Positions 38,100 to 51,341 of a stretch of 64,000 bases of DNA are shown piece by piece. Under the pieces are notes generated by a model, which ran no database searches, was not told where the DNA came from, and saw only the letters and a program-made list of their open reading frames with translations. The stretch is from Eudromia elegans. Lineage: Eukaryota; Chordata; Aves; Tinamiformes; Tinamidae. The stretch lies in the NCBI GenBank assembly GCA_003342815.1, contig PTEX01000298.1, forward strand, positions 620,001-684,000. The letters are read 5' to 3'. Positions within the stretch are counted from its first letter, which is position 1. Every line of letters begins with the position of its first letter. The translations under genes and the position numbers were made by a program.

Positions 38100-39170
38100 A
38101 GCACACAGGCGAGCCTTTTTATTTCTGTTATGTCTGTGCTTAGACCAGCCCTATCAAACCTGATCCAAGGCTCTTAGCTGAGCTTGCTGCAAGCACAGCT
38201 AATTGCATGGTTAAAAGTGGCTTTGTCACAAGCCTTTGTCTGGGTGGCACATGACCGAACTGCCTTGGCACAAGCTGTAAAGGAAGCTTTGGTTCCAAGA
38301 AACATCATTTCTTCCTCCTTTTCTTCAGCAGCAAGTATGAGCCCTCTGCCAGAGCTGCGCGTTACTTGTCCCACTTTCCCAGGTGTCACTGCACAAGTGA
38401 GTTTGGAAAGGAAACCATGTCCTCAGTTTCAGTCTTCCTCCCTCTTCAGTGAAGGTAGTGGGAGCAGGGGAGATTTGTGCGGCCCTTAAGGCTCTTGGTT
38501 ACCTTGTGCTGCTGTCCGACAGGCAGGGGAAAGAAGGAAAGGAATGGCCTTCATGTCATTGCACCTCCTGTACATCACTCCACGTCCTCAACATAAGCCA
38601 GCAAAGGATCTTTATGGGACTGTCCTACCTAAATGGTATCCTACAGTCATGGCCCAAAAGCAGATTCAGAGTGAGACAGGCAGATACTCATTCAATCTTG
38701 ATTTTCTCCTTTGATGACATGACCAGTGCCGCAGGGAGGAGAGCAGTTTTTGAAAAAGCATGTCTTTGGTGTGGAGGCAGAAGGAAGCTGAGTGACTATG
38801 AAAGACATGAACTCCTAGGGAATCATTGAAACGCATTTGTCCATTTCCCTGTACCATGTGAATGCATGGTATCAGTTTGGACAACTGTTGAGGCCCTGAT
38901 GAAGGCTCAGTGCAGCCCAAAGTTTTACAGCTTCCACTCATGCACCCCAAAGGATGCATCATATTTCCTCAGGATGCCATCTTTCTCACATCTCTATCCA
39001 TGTTTGCTTGCAAGACTAGTAGCTGTCTCAGTAGGCATGCTTCCTTCTTCCTAATGAAGCTAATAAATACATGCAAAATTCCCATTTGTCTGTCTGTAGA
39101 GTTAGAGCTCTTCAGCCGCACTGGGAAAGTATCTGCTTCAGAATGTTGCCTGCTCTGAGAAAACATCAAA
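38100..39170. other. Moderately GC-richer patch, no assignable gene
   Basis: This kilobase is visibly richer in G and C than its flanks and has several overlapping frames of 60-126 codons on both strands (for example plus 38184-38489 and 38449-38829). None carries a motif I recognise. Longer frames are expected when GC rises, so they are not called as genes. An untranslated exon of a noncoding RNA or an old unrecognised repeat are both possible. No CpG cluster typical of a promoter island is seen. Confidence 0.35.
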
Positions 39171-39831
39171 AGACAGTATTTTCCACTTGGTTTAAAGGAA
39201 TGAGTTTACTGATGACACAATAACTGATGTTACCATAGCTTTCTGAACTGACTCTAGAGATTAGATTTAAAAACACGTTAATTCATGACTTACTCGATAA
39301 CGGACCTGTATACCTTTGCTACACAGGCTTTTTGCACAAAAGCACCTTGGATCCTTGGAGACAAAAGCAGGACATATTTTCTACTGTATCAGGCAACAAA
39401 ATTTGTTATTCATTATTGTTTCATGTATTTATGTGAGAAACTCTAAAAATGAGTTCATCTTTGCAGGAGCCAGCAAAAATAAAGATTATTGTATAAATGA
39501 AATAGAAAGATGGAGATATTTTATTCTCAATTCATAGCAATAAAAGTTCATAAGAAGATTGTCTAAGGCAACATCATGGAAACCTGTTTAAGTAGTACTC
39601 CTAAAGGTTTATCTTAAGGCAAAAATATATTCAGTATGAGAGGTATATGTGTTAAAAAAAAGCCTTATCAAGCTGAAAGAAGTCCTGAAACATGATCCAT
39701 TATTAAAGAGAACACAGTGATTATTTCATTTAAATTGAGCATATGGAAAGACATTTCATATAAAATAAATAATTATATCCAAAATACTACTATCTCATAT
39801 AAATATAGCATCCTTGAATTACACTCTAAAT

Positions 39832-39867
39832 AATAAGTTTGAATGGTTCAAACCATTCAAACTTATT
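39832..39867. repeat. Perfect palindrome, 17-bp arms, 2-base centre
   Basis: The arms 39832-39848 and 39851-39867 are exact reverse complements built around TTTGAATGGTT and AACCATTCAAA, with CA between them. It is the longest near-perfect palindrome I found in the window. It is too short for a microRNA precursor of normal loop size, and lacks a T-run for a Pol III terminator. Confidence 0.93.
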
Positions 39868-42828
39868 CAAACAAGTTCAGGTTTAAAATTCCTTTGACAT
39901 TAGCTTTATCTTAAGGATACTTGTTAACTGACATGTTTAGGAGATATTTGTTATATAGATACCAAAACATGACTAATAGACTAATCTTTCTTACATTGCT
40001 CTGATGAAAGGTAAAAGGAATCTTGTAATGAACCTTGCCATAACAAACATATCTTGCATTATTAATAAAATATTGTTCATCTTATTTTTCTTTACTGTGC
40101 CATTTAGACTTCATTTAAACAATCATTTTGTGTGTGTATGAAATGCAAATTATCAAATTACAAGATGCCTCATGAGCATTAAAGCTGACAGGTAAAAGAA
40201 AGCAAATAACAGCTAAGCATACCAAATCAGATAATTTATAATTCAATTACAAATACCTTCAGGAACTATAAATTCACAATTTTATATGAGATAGGTTTTG
40301 TTTTAAAGTAAAAATATATTTAGTTCTCTATGATATGGACAATGGTATAATGTAGTTAAAATTTTATGCAGTTTTATAAGTGTGGGCAGCTCTGCTAGGC
40401 TGATGCAGCAGAGATCAGCAGAGTAGCAGACTGTTTTACTCCTTAAAATCAAGTTCTGGCACTCATAAGCAGTTCTAATTTAAGCACTTGGATAAAGTAA
40501 TCACTCTAATTGCCCTCTTGCCAGTCTTCATTACATTATCACAGATCTTTAGTATTTGGTACTATCTTAAAGCCCCAGCTCCTGGTTTTATTTGAATACC
40601 TAAAAATCTTAGCCTTCATCTGAAAATGAAAGATAAGCTCCTGGCCTGCATGCTTTGATATAAAAGTTTAAAAAGCATGAGGAGTTTGAGCAATTAAGAT
40701 GAATGCCTAACTGTATATCTTTTTAACCATGATTTTATTAACCCACTTCTATTTTAACATTGTTTTTGGTGACAGCAAAATAGGACCGTGCTGTACTATA
40801 TAAGATGCCATTGTAAATGGCACTGATCATTCATTAGGTGATACTTTTCAACCAACATAGTCTTTAAAATGAGACTGAGATTTTTAACCATACATGGTAG
40901 CTCATTTTACGGAGATAAAAAATTGTACATCTTTAAACCCTACAAAAGGCAATAAGTAATAAAAAATTCAAATTCAGTCACATAGATGTCTCATCAATAA
41001 GAGTATGAACAGATAGAAAAGATGGAAAGAGGTTTAGATGAAAAAAAGTCAAATTGTGCATTGCTTGCCAGTCCACTGTAATGTGATCTATTTTTTTTCT
41101 CAGCTCTTTTTGAGTCTATAATTCTGTGAAAAAATAAAGTTTTGTTTTATGTTGCATTATTTTATTTCACTTCATTTTAATTGAGAAAGACTACCTAATA
41201 AAGAACCAATAGCTATGCAAGATTCTGTGGATAATGACTAGTACTGCCCCCTCTCTGATGTGAACATGTGCAGATAGTCAAGCTCCCCTTGCCCACTACT
41301 ACCATTATGATCATGACCAACACTGACAAGAAAGGTCCTGGTAATATTCCTGTTCCTAAACTGGGGACAAGGCTATGGCTGGGGAATGTGTGATTTGGAG
41401 GCAGATGAGAATAGATGTGAAACTAATTCCTAAGTAATGTCTTAATAAATCCATGTCTTTTAAGTAACCTGTAGAAAAGTTGGAGATTCACCTGCTATTA
41501 GAAGCGAAGAACTTGAAGGAAGTGCGAGAAAGGTAAGTTCTGTCCAACACAGACTTCATGACAGCTATCCCTACCTCAGGATATCTCAGGTGGATTTTCC
41601 CCAGCACCGTCAAGTTTGGGCTGTGCATTTTCTGTCTAAGAATGGCAAAGCATCTGTTAGGATTCTGAAGTCTCACGTATATGAAATACATTGTAGAAAT
41701 ATATTGTGTGTGTTGAAGAGGGAAAGGAATATTCTGCTCATGTCCACATGATTTCAAAGACATAAGGCACTACCAGGAATCTTCGAAGTGTCTCATCATT
41801 TCTCTTACCATCAGACACAGTTAAGGCAGCTGTAAAACATTTAGCAACAAATTTGTATCAAGATTCTTATTTAATTTGACACGGCCTGATGAAACCTCTC
41901 TCAGAGGAGAGTTTAAAAGGAGTAAATCTACTGAAAACATATGCAGGTGAATTCTGTAAATTATGGCAGGATTTGCTGTCTGTGCTGACACTAAATGGCT
42001 TAGGATAATATTGCTCTCTATCTAGGACTTCCAAAATGTCATTTTATCCTAAAGAAAATTTCCTTCATACAGAGCAAAATTTCTGGGACAGGCAAGTATC
42101 ATCTATATTTCTTATTGTATACTATTCTCTCTACCAGTCTCACAAGTTTCTGGTTTTAATATTTTCCTTTGTTATTGGAAGCTAATACATATTTTATCAG
42201 TGATTTTAGCAGTTTTTGGATTTGGCAATTAGTTCTCAATTGCTTATAAACCAATCTCACATGTGTAATTTATAGCACTGTAACTCCTAAAGTAAACATA
42301 TTTACTTCACATATAGGCTGGTATAAATCAAACATGATATATGACATTGATGTGGTCAGTTATGTTCTGTTCATCCATGTTGTAGATATAGTTGGGGTTG
42401 AAGTTAGAAAGGTCAGTAATAAACCTTCTGTACATCTCTGTTTTAATGACGCAGGCATGGGACATGCAATACGGTGGGAGTGTGTAAAATGCTTTGAAAT
42501 ACAATAGCCTGCAGTGAAAATTATACTTGTGAAATTCCATGATGAATTTCAAGGCATACAGTGGAATGACATAGGTACATGCAATTAGTTTGTCTAATTT
42601 AGTGCCAGAGACTCTATATCCTACAATGTAAGGTTTTTATAACTTACTCCTTTTGCTAAGGCCAGGTAACCCTGAAAGAAAAATATCTATCATACTTTTT
42701 ATGCTCTAATATTTCCTAATACTGCCTGTCTCTCACTTTTTCATACATACTACAACTTGCTGACTAGTTCACAGTTCTTTCCTTATCTCCTGCTTAGTGA
42801 TGAAGTTTTAACTCTTTCATCAGGCTGT

Positions 42829-42880
42829 GAAAAACAATATCAAGACCTAGATATCAAGAAAAACAATATCAAGATCTAGA
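42829..42880 (+). repeat. Direct duplication, period 29
   Basis: A 23-base unit beginning GAAAAACAATATCAAGA occurs at 42829-42851 and 42858-42880 with one difference. Confidence 0.9.
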
Positions 42881-45474
42881 AAGAAAACTGAATCAAGTAC
42901 CTACAAATGTTTGTGCACATCCATGTCTGAGTGATACTTATAAATAATCACAAAAAAACCCCCCACTTATTTGAATTATTTAGCTTGCAGATTTGTAGGG
43001 GGACTTTGTGTTCAATCACAGAGCAAAATCAGAATGGAAAACAGCTGACTGAATCAATTCAAATAAAAAATATTTTTAAGAAAATACTGATCTGCTTAGA
43101 ACTATAGTGAGAGCAGAAAAAGTGATTAAATGTACCAAGTAAATTAATCACATAAAACTATTTACTCAGCTTTTAAAGGCAAATTTTCAAAAACCATGAA
43201 GGCTCTTAATGGCATAAATCTGCTCACTTTCTTTGAGTCATGGCTCTCTCAGCATGACACAATCTATCTGCCATTTTACAAAGGAAAAGGGACAGAAACC
43301 AGCCAGGATATGAATTTACATAGCACTAGCACTTCTGTCCTAACTTCCCACGAGGACACTCGTAGAAAGTGCAACGTAACCTACTCCATTCCAGAAGCTA
43401 CTCTGGTGTCTACAGAGGGAATTTAACTAATTGTAGAGCTGGCATGACCACAAATGCACCCTGAGTAGTATTGTGCTGCAAACAGCACACCTCACTCTCT
43501 CATTCACTGTCAACTTTTGATCCAGGCAAGCTGATGCATGGCCGTTTCCACTTCTCAGGAAGATTTTATTATTATGAACTGTTCTCCTGTATATTTTGTT
43601 TAGATTCTTCTTTGACCTAGAAGATGCCTGTGAACTTCAGGTGTTTTGTTTCTCCTTCTATGCTGCCTAAAGGCATCAAGACTTAATTCTTTAAGAGTGG
43701 TTTCGTCCATGAAAGCTTTAGGCTCTTAAAGACCTAGAAGGCCTCACACCTGCATCACCCGTCACCAACACATTTATAGAAGATTGATCTACCATTTGGA
43801 GGCAGTAATCCTCATCATCTCAAAGCTTCCTGTAAATTCACTAGCAAGCAATCATATTCACTGCTTTACTAATGCACATCTGCTCAGCCCACCTGTTACA
43901 ATATGGTTGGTCTTCCAGGGGAATGTCAGAGCATTACTCAAAGACCTACTTGCTCCCACATCATTAAGAGGCAGGATATAAAAATGTTAAAGTCTTATGA
44001 GGAAATGCCAAAGTCATGATTTTCAAGCAAATATTAACCACAAGGCATTTCAACCATCTGTATGGCAAAAACCTTTACATATTAATGTAAACAAACAATT
44101 TTACATAGCAATTTCTGTACTATATTTCCAAGAGAAAAAAGCCCATTGATTCTCCTCTCCACCCTCCAATATTCTGTAGCAACATAGTTTTTATATGTTG
44201 AGAATACCTCCAGTGCATGAGGAGATGAGTTATTTTTGTTACTAGAAGGCCCTCAGAGAAGAAATCAATAGGCTGAGCTCATAATCTAAAGAGTTAGTAT
44301 TTCAGACACTAAAATGCAACTGGTGCACTTTGAAGAATGAAAAATTCGCATAAGTCATATTAACTTTGCTAAATTAAGAGATGGTTGACAGAAATCAAGG
44401 CAGATAAAATCAATGAGAGGGTAAAGTTGAATCTGCAAAGAAAGATCTTAATTTACACTCAGAATCCCTGAAAAAAATTCCAATCTTTTTTCCCATGCCC
44501 AGCATATGTAATTTTCCCTTAATTCCCCCCCCTCACACACCACTTTCTTTTTTCTGTCAAACCTGGATCTCTTTCCTATTTTATCATCTTATTGCTATCT
44601 CTTCTCTCTCTCTCATGTTCTTGCCATGCTACATTCTTCAACAAAACCTGCTTTTTCTCCTTGTGTGATCTAAATCTATACCTTCACTTCTTCTCCTCGT
44701 GTATTTTTTTCTAGTTACCTTTTGAAAATGTCTGTCTGTCTTCAGCCTCCAGAACAACTTGCCCACTCCTCACTTGACTTCTTATTCTGCATCTGAACCC
44801 TTAGTCTCACTCTTTTTTCCTCTGTGTAGGAAGCCAGGTCCAGAACACATGTGAGCAAAGTCACCAAGGCCACTGAAAGGAAAGTTCTTTGCCTTTTCTC
44901 TTCAGCTGCGGAGATGGAAGGTTCTAGACACTTACACAAGCAGTGGATTTGACCCTTAGTATACATATATTCACAGTGCTAGAAAACAAGACTCTCCTTC
45001 CAGAGTCAGCCAATTTGCATAGTTACTTTACTACATAAGATAAAAATCAGCATCTGAAGGACAGGGATTGTATTCATTCATCTTTGACATAATTTGTTCT
45101 TGCCTTATTTGTGAAAATCATGAAAGTGCAGTGATTCTCTTATGTACTTCAGGAACTTGGATATTTTGGAAAATGATGTTCTGAAAATACCCACAGGAAA
45201 CACGAATATTATGTCCTTTCAGAGCAGGTCACTGTGTCTGCATAAGCTGGTGGAGATGCCAGCATCAATAGCTCTGTATATCAGCATTTGTCCATTTGGA
45301 AAATCAACAAAATAAAAAATACCTCCCATAAGGGTGGTGAGAGTGAGTTCATGTATGCAGAGTAAATAATGATAAAAAAGTAACAGTAAAACCAACCCAA
45401 AATCTGTATAATGAATTTCACTTAAACTCCTGTATAGTTTATTTAATAAATAAATATCTGATATGTCATAAACC

Positions 45475-45535
45475 TAGCAGTAGAGTCAAGAATTGAACCC
45501 TGTCCAACCCATAGGTGAGATATTTTACTTACACA
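45475..45535 (+). mobile_element. Possible MIR-like SINE tail (weak)
   Basis: AGTAGAGTCAAGAATTGAAC followed by CCTGTCCAACCCATAGGTGA resembles the 'gcagagccaggaattgaaccc...tgactccca' tail of old CORE-SINEs. Only one block matches and the upstream core motif is not recognisable, so this is a weak call. Confidence 0.25.
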
Positions 45536-47250
45536 GGCTTGTTTTATTGTGTTTACATCAGAAATCTTCAGAAGTAAAGTAGACTACTGTCCAGAGCAAA
45601 AGCTGCTGAGTCTCCATTAGGGTGGTGGTACTGGCTGGGTGGTAAATGTACTAATTAAGTACTGATGCTAGTTCCAATTTAATTTCCTACTGCAATCATC
45701 CTCTTATAAATTTAAAAGTAGAATCCAATATGACTTTATCAAAGTTAGAGAAAGCTGTAAAACACTTATGGGGAAGGATCAATATTTTCCCATTTTATTT
45801 ATGACAAAATTTTAGAAAGTACTATTGTTTCAACAGAATTTCTAGGTAAATAGTCAAATGAACTCTTCTTTGAGACTATGTTTTTGTGTTTGTGCTGTTC
45901 TTTACCTCAACTGATCTTACAGCTTCTAAGCTGGATTCATCCATGTAACAGGCAGCATAATGCATTTAATTATCATGATAGCAAATTGAATGTAATTATT
46001 TGCTTTTCCTTCCGTGCATGTATTAAATGTAACAGGTTCAGCAGAAAACAGATGAGAAGTGCTCTGGCGCTTTTTTCCAAGAGATAAGACTGCATATTTT
46101 TAAATATTCAAATGATAATATGGTTCTTTTCATTTGTGTTATGTTATGATGTTTGTACCTGTGTTAAGAGAAATATTCAGAATAGTAAAAATATTTTAGT
46201 ACTGTAGAAGATAGAACATGTTAGAAGACTACTGAATGAGGAGAGCTTTCTCATCATATCACGGAAGTCATACAACACTAATATGAAGAAAAGGAAGTTG
46301 ATTTTAAAGCCTCATTTTATAATAATATTTCAGTATCCTGCACCATGAAATTACACAGAATTGTACAACAGAGAACTAAGGAATTATTTTGGAAAACGAG
46401 ATTCAGGGGAATGAAAATACAGCTACCTTCGCGGTGAGGAGTTTCAATAGCAAAAAAATATTCCTGGACTTGCTTTGGCTTGGGGTTGGTAACAGTCGAT
46501 AGTGTAATTCTATTGCTTGTGTAATACTCTTTCATGACTCACAGCAGTAGTTGCTGAGGTGATGAGGAAAAGTTCCTTCTTCATGATATCTTTCCCATAC
46601 TTTTCAAAGAAAGCTTCCTTCGTAAGCATTTGGTATTCGTAAGTCAGGTAATCAAGCTAGAAGGATTTTAGGGTGTTTTATTATTCTTGAGAATATTCCT
46701 TCTGCATATCAAATTTTTGATGCTTTTCCAAACTCCCCTCTTTTTTTGTAGTTCACCCGCCAAAAAAAAAAGCAAAAAGTGAATTTGATCTGTTAATTTG
46801 CCGACAAATTTATGAGAAACACAGTGGATGTTGCTTAGTGGATAAAATGTCAGATATAGTATCTTTCAGGATAACACTGACTGCAGTCACATTTCTTAGC
46901 TTTGTCTATATTCTTCACGATATTCCTTACTATTACTTACCACCAGCTTCCAGGTTTCTCTCTGTATGCAGTGAAAATGAGATCAAACCTTGCAGAGATT
47001 CTGGGTGAAACATGCCTTTTAATAGACATAGTGTACTTCTGGTGAGTTTGTGACTACTTCACTTCATGCTTAGTGAGTTGTGTTTGTGGTGTCCACAAAA
47101 TGAAGTAAATCAAATATGTAACATTTTCTTTTTCTCATTTTCAAGCACAGAGTGAAAATTATGATAATAATGCTGGTTGGTAAATTCTCATAGGTATATA
47201 TGGTCCCTGAAATTTGCTAGCTTGGCAAATCAAATATTACATAGAAATCT

Positions 47251-47990
47251 AACTCATAATATTATAGAATTTGATATGGATGGGGCCTCTGGAGGTCATC
47301 TAGTCCAACCTCACTCTCAAAGCAGGATCTTCAATCTGATCAGGCTGCTAAAGACTGTCCCCAGATGCATTCTGAAAATGTCTAAGGATGGAGAAACTGC
47401 AGCCTCTCTGGGCAACCTATTTCAGTGTTTGACCAACCTAAAGAGAAAGACCTTTTTTATTTATGTTTAGTTGGACTTTTCTACATTGCAACTTAAGCTT
47501 GTCCAGTTTTCCTAATGCTATACACCTCTGACAAGCATCTAGCTCTACTTTTTGAGGACAGGCCACAGGAAGTGAGTTTATTTAGGAGAAGAGGAAGCTA
47601 AGGAGAACCCTACTTGCATTTTTCTTTTACTTAGTGAAAGTCAGCGTAGAGAAGAGAGTAGTAAATACGTCACAGGCTCCAGCTCCCTCCTACTGGTCTT
47701 AGTGTCCCTTCACTCTATGGTCTGCAGTTCATTGATACAATTCTTGCATGAGAAGGCACAAAATTAGACATAATATTCCATTTGTGGCCCCACGAGGGCT
47801 GAACTAAGAGTAATGTTTTTTTTTCTATTGATCAGCTGCATATGATTTCACTAATGTAGCCCACAGTACAGAACTGCTACTGTGCACTCACATTAACTCC
47901 CTGTCTACCAGGACCCTCAGGTCCTTTTCTGTAGAGATGCTTTCTAGCCATCAGTCGCTCAGAGAATGTCCCCAAGAATCACCTCAAAGT
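47251..47990 (-). mobile_element. Old CR1 LINE, minus strand, with an inverted middle
   Basis: On the plus strand this reads as the reverse complement of a CR1 3' half. The 3' UTR end is at GGCCTCTGGAGGTCATCTAG (about 47284-47303) followed by TCCAACC. ORF2-tail blocks follow: AAGGATGGAGAAACTGCAGC (about 47383) and CTCTCTGGGCAACCTATTTC (about 47404). Later come TTTGTGGCCCCACGAGGGCT (about 47782) and CTGTCTACCAGGACCCTCAG (about 47902), matching the antisense 'gtgtggcctcaccag' and 'gtccaccaggacccccag' blocks. The stretch 47545-47640 matches CR1 in the opposite, plus orientation and fills the place where the missing ORF2 block should be. The copy is old and frames are broken throughout. The terminal octamer repeat is eroded. 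Confidence 0.92.
47545..47640 (+). mobile_element. Inverted internal block of the CR1 copy
   Basis: Read in plus orientation, GAGGACAGGCCACAGGAAGT (about 47556) and GAGAAGAGGAAGCTAAGGAG (about 47585-47604), followed by AACCCTACTTGCA, match the sense CR1 ORF2 block 'gaggaaaggctgagggaactggg...gagaagaggaggctgaggggagacctcattgc'. The blocks on both sides are antisense. The flanking antisense blocks stop and resume at the points expected if this piece had simply been turned round in place. A separate nested insertion is less likely because the piece lacks a CR1 3' end. Confidence 0.6.
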
Positions 47991-50514
47991 CTTGCGCTTC
48001 TCTGCTTCCTAGTACTTCTGGATAGCAAACTCATAAGTTGGTTCACTCCTACCTGTCAAAGAATTCACATAAAGTATCATTACTACTTTATTCCATTTGT
48101 GTTCAAAAGATGTACTTCCAGAGAACAAGAAGGAAATAGAGACATGAAATATATACAGAACATATAAAACAGATATCATAGAAAGTCATTATTACTCTAT
48201 GAAGAATGCTTTTATGTGCTTTGGAAGGACATTGCCAAGTAATTTTCCAAAATATACTTCATGTTTTATAGCTATTTTAGGCAACATAAAAGATTAACAT
48301 ACAGTCACACAAAAGCTCTTAGATTCTAAATTGCAAGCATTACACTGCGAATGATAAACAAAAGATCTCTCCTTTCCTTTAAATTGCTTTTTTTATTCTC
48401 TTAAAGCCTGAACTTCATTATCAACTCAAGTCTCTCTTTGTCCCTGGCGAGCCTTGCCTTTATTTATTTTTTCACATGGTAAATATTTCTTATTTAATTT
48501 ATAATAAATCTTCTTCTTTTATGGCACTCACTGTTCACTACTAGAAACTTTTACAACCTTTTACTTTAACACTCAAGTTATTTTACAGTTCATTGTCCAA
48601 CTGACCTCTAAAGTGTCCGCAATATCCTGTTTCATGCAGAGCATCTTTGGGCAGACTCTTATGACTATAAAATCAATATGTAGTTAAAGCACACATTTTT
48701 CTGAAGAATTCTGAAGTGGGGTTGCCCACCCTCCTGAAACATATTGTGGATTAGAGGTACTACATTAACAATCTTGCTTTTGCATTTTTTTCTTATTATA
48801 GAACATCTAAATATACAACCATCTAAATTTATTCATTGCTGTGATGGATAGCACATTGACTCACTTGTTTGCGATTTACCAACCCCCCATTTAATGTGTT
48901 AAGATATTGACATATTCCCATTCCAGAAGATTGATGTTTACTTCTTAACTTGTTGTTTGAGGTCAAAAAGCCTTGAGGGGAAGTATCATCATCTGCCTTT
49001 ATTGATCCAGGGTATTTACATTTCTTCAGTCTTCTAAATTCCCTTCCCAATTTCACTTCTGTGATGAACTGACTCTCGTAAGTATCATGGCCTTAGCCTT
49101 ACAGAGATATAAAAGAGTATCCATAAGCAAGTTTGAGACCTGAATATCCAACACAGCTTAATTTCTTCATGCTCTAACTGGACGTATTTTGGACCAAAAC
49201 AAGCCCTAGGAATGGTCCTGGAGACAGTTAATTCCAGGGATAAGGCATATGGATGAAACTGCATGGAGTTTGGGTCTCCTAACAGCACACAGTCCTCCAG
49301 TGAAATCTCAGCAAACATTCTACCTTCAAGTACTCCAATGGACCGTCAAGCCATGATCTAGAGTTTGTTTTGCATAGCTTCATTTTTGTATTATCAGATC
49401 AGTACTCTGGTGCGTTGCAACTCAGATGACAACTCTGTCAGGTACTTTAGACTAAAAATCCTTAAACATAATGATTATGTTTTAGTGCTACAGGGGTTCC
49501 CATGAAGAGGACACCTAGAACTAAATACTGCCTAGTGCAGACATAGGTAGCCAGTTATTGTGGAGATTAGCCCACAGTAGTATGGACATGAGATAAGCTC
49601 TCATGAGATATGAAAAGAAGCCAAAATCTCTTCCCAGCTATATTTTATCTCATAGTCATGATGCACAATCTAAGTACATTCTGTACATCCTCGGGGTTCA
49701 CAGATGATTTGCAGGTTATCACAATCTTCCTCACATATCACAAAATCACTGTAGCAATAACAGTTATGGCAATATTCTGGTTTATTACATCTGGAATAAC
49801 TGCCTACAGAAACAGATTTTTTTGCAAGATAGTTAATGGTAACTCACCTACAGAAACCATGGTTTTTTTAAGTTGTGGAAATGGATTAACTGTATACAAC
49901 CTGATTTAGATATATCTTTTAAGCATGTCTTTTCAAGGTAGATTTTATAAAATTACTCTTACATGCAGCTATATACCTCTTTTCAGGTATTAATTTGCAA
50001 GTCCACTTTCTTTTTTTGCCTCTTTTTCTTTGTTAAGATAATTAGAGAAGCATATAGAATAAAGTGTTCTGTTTCATGGCATGGAACTATACTGATCCTT
50101 CAAACATCAGCAATATTTTTCAATGCTCTTATCTCTGAATATTGAGGCATATTGTATCATGTTAATGGAACATAGCTGGTAACCACTGTGAAGGTTTTTT
50201 TTAACTGCAATTTAGAGAAAATTATCACAAGATTTCATTTATATGGCATCACACTGAACAAGCAGACAGCATTTTTGTGTGTTTTATTTGTGTTCTGTTC
50301 TCTCTTTTACCTCTAGGCAATCAAATCAATTATGTTATCAAACAATTCTCCATTACCTGTCTAATACTAAGTTGTTCTTATCCAACATAAGTCTGCTTGT
50401 TTAACATTTGCTATTCTGATAGTTGCTGGTCTGGTATTTCTTAACGTTAGGTAATAATAGTTCATTATTCCAACTAAGAATGCCCCTACCAGTTTCCCTT
50501 GGCCTCTAACAGTT

Positions 50515-50547
50515 GATTACCTCTAGGATGTGATTACCTCTAGGATT
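50515..50547 (+). repeat. Tandem duplication of a 17-base unit
   Basis: GATTACCTCTAGGAT occurs twice, at 50515-50529 and 50532-50546, with a period of 17. Confidence 0.9.
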
Positions 50548-51315
50548 TTCAGTATAATACTATAATTTTTTAAAAATCTAAATGTTTTTATTGTGTGCCT
50601 CCATGAATCACATATGAAGAGGATATAGATTCAGCACCTGTGAATTGCTTCATGTTTAAGTAGTTCATCATAAGCTCCTTTAAGGTTTTATTATTGAGAT
50701 TCTTCCTACTTATCAACTTACTTAAATATGAACCACTTTGGTGGGTTTCATATTTGCAGATTTCATTCTGGTTTCATAGAAAAAAGGAAAAGATTGAGAA
50801 AACTAGTGATATACTTTAAAGGAAATACCGGTAAGCAGAACGTATACTAAATTTACTATGGAGCACCTAATAAATGATAAACACTTATTAAAATTATTAA
50901 TTTAACAATTAAAAATGTTTATAGTAAAAGAAAATATTTTTATATTTTTTCCTTTTTTTTTAGGTACACAATGCACATATTTAATTCTATTAGTTAACAT
51001 AATATTTACATTATAGTTTCAGCAGAGATATAATACTGTTGAAGATTAATGTTTTTGGTATTAAAGACTAGGGTAAGATTAATGACAGGATTGTGTGGAA
51101 AAACTGAGATTAATAATAAGACTTGATGCTGAGACAGACTTAGTTATTATAAACAGTTCAAAATTATCTGTAAGTAAAAGAGTAAATTGCTTTTATTACT
51201 TCATTATTGTGAATTGTAGAATTTAGTTTAGGAGGGCCCTCAGCAGGCCAAGTTCCTGATTACAAAGGGTTAACAAAGTTTGTTTGGATTGATCAGGGAC
51301 TTGTTCAAGATATTG

Positions 51316-51341
51316 TGATCATATGATACCTCATATGATCA
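51316..51341. repeat. Perfect 11-bp inverted repeat, 4-base loop
   Basis: TGATCATATGA (51316-51326) and its complement TCATATGATCA (51331-51341) flank TACC. A further ATCATAT copy follows a few bases later. Confidence 0.92.

Larger units (their letters stand above)
39868..47250. other. Gene-free segment
   Basis: AT-rich low-copy sequence. The part at 40130-40860 is free of simple repeats and rich in AATTA/TAAT words, again like conserved noncoding DNA. A weak MIR-like tail may lie at 45475-45535. No gene is supported; frames up to 91 codons lack family resemblance. Confidence 0.5.

Noticed and set aside
43255-43450. Possible second MIR-like SINE around CCATTTTACAAAGGAAAAGG
   Set aside because: Only the CCATTTTACA word matches; the following tail does not follow the SINE order.
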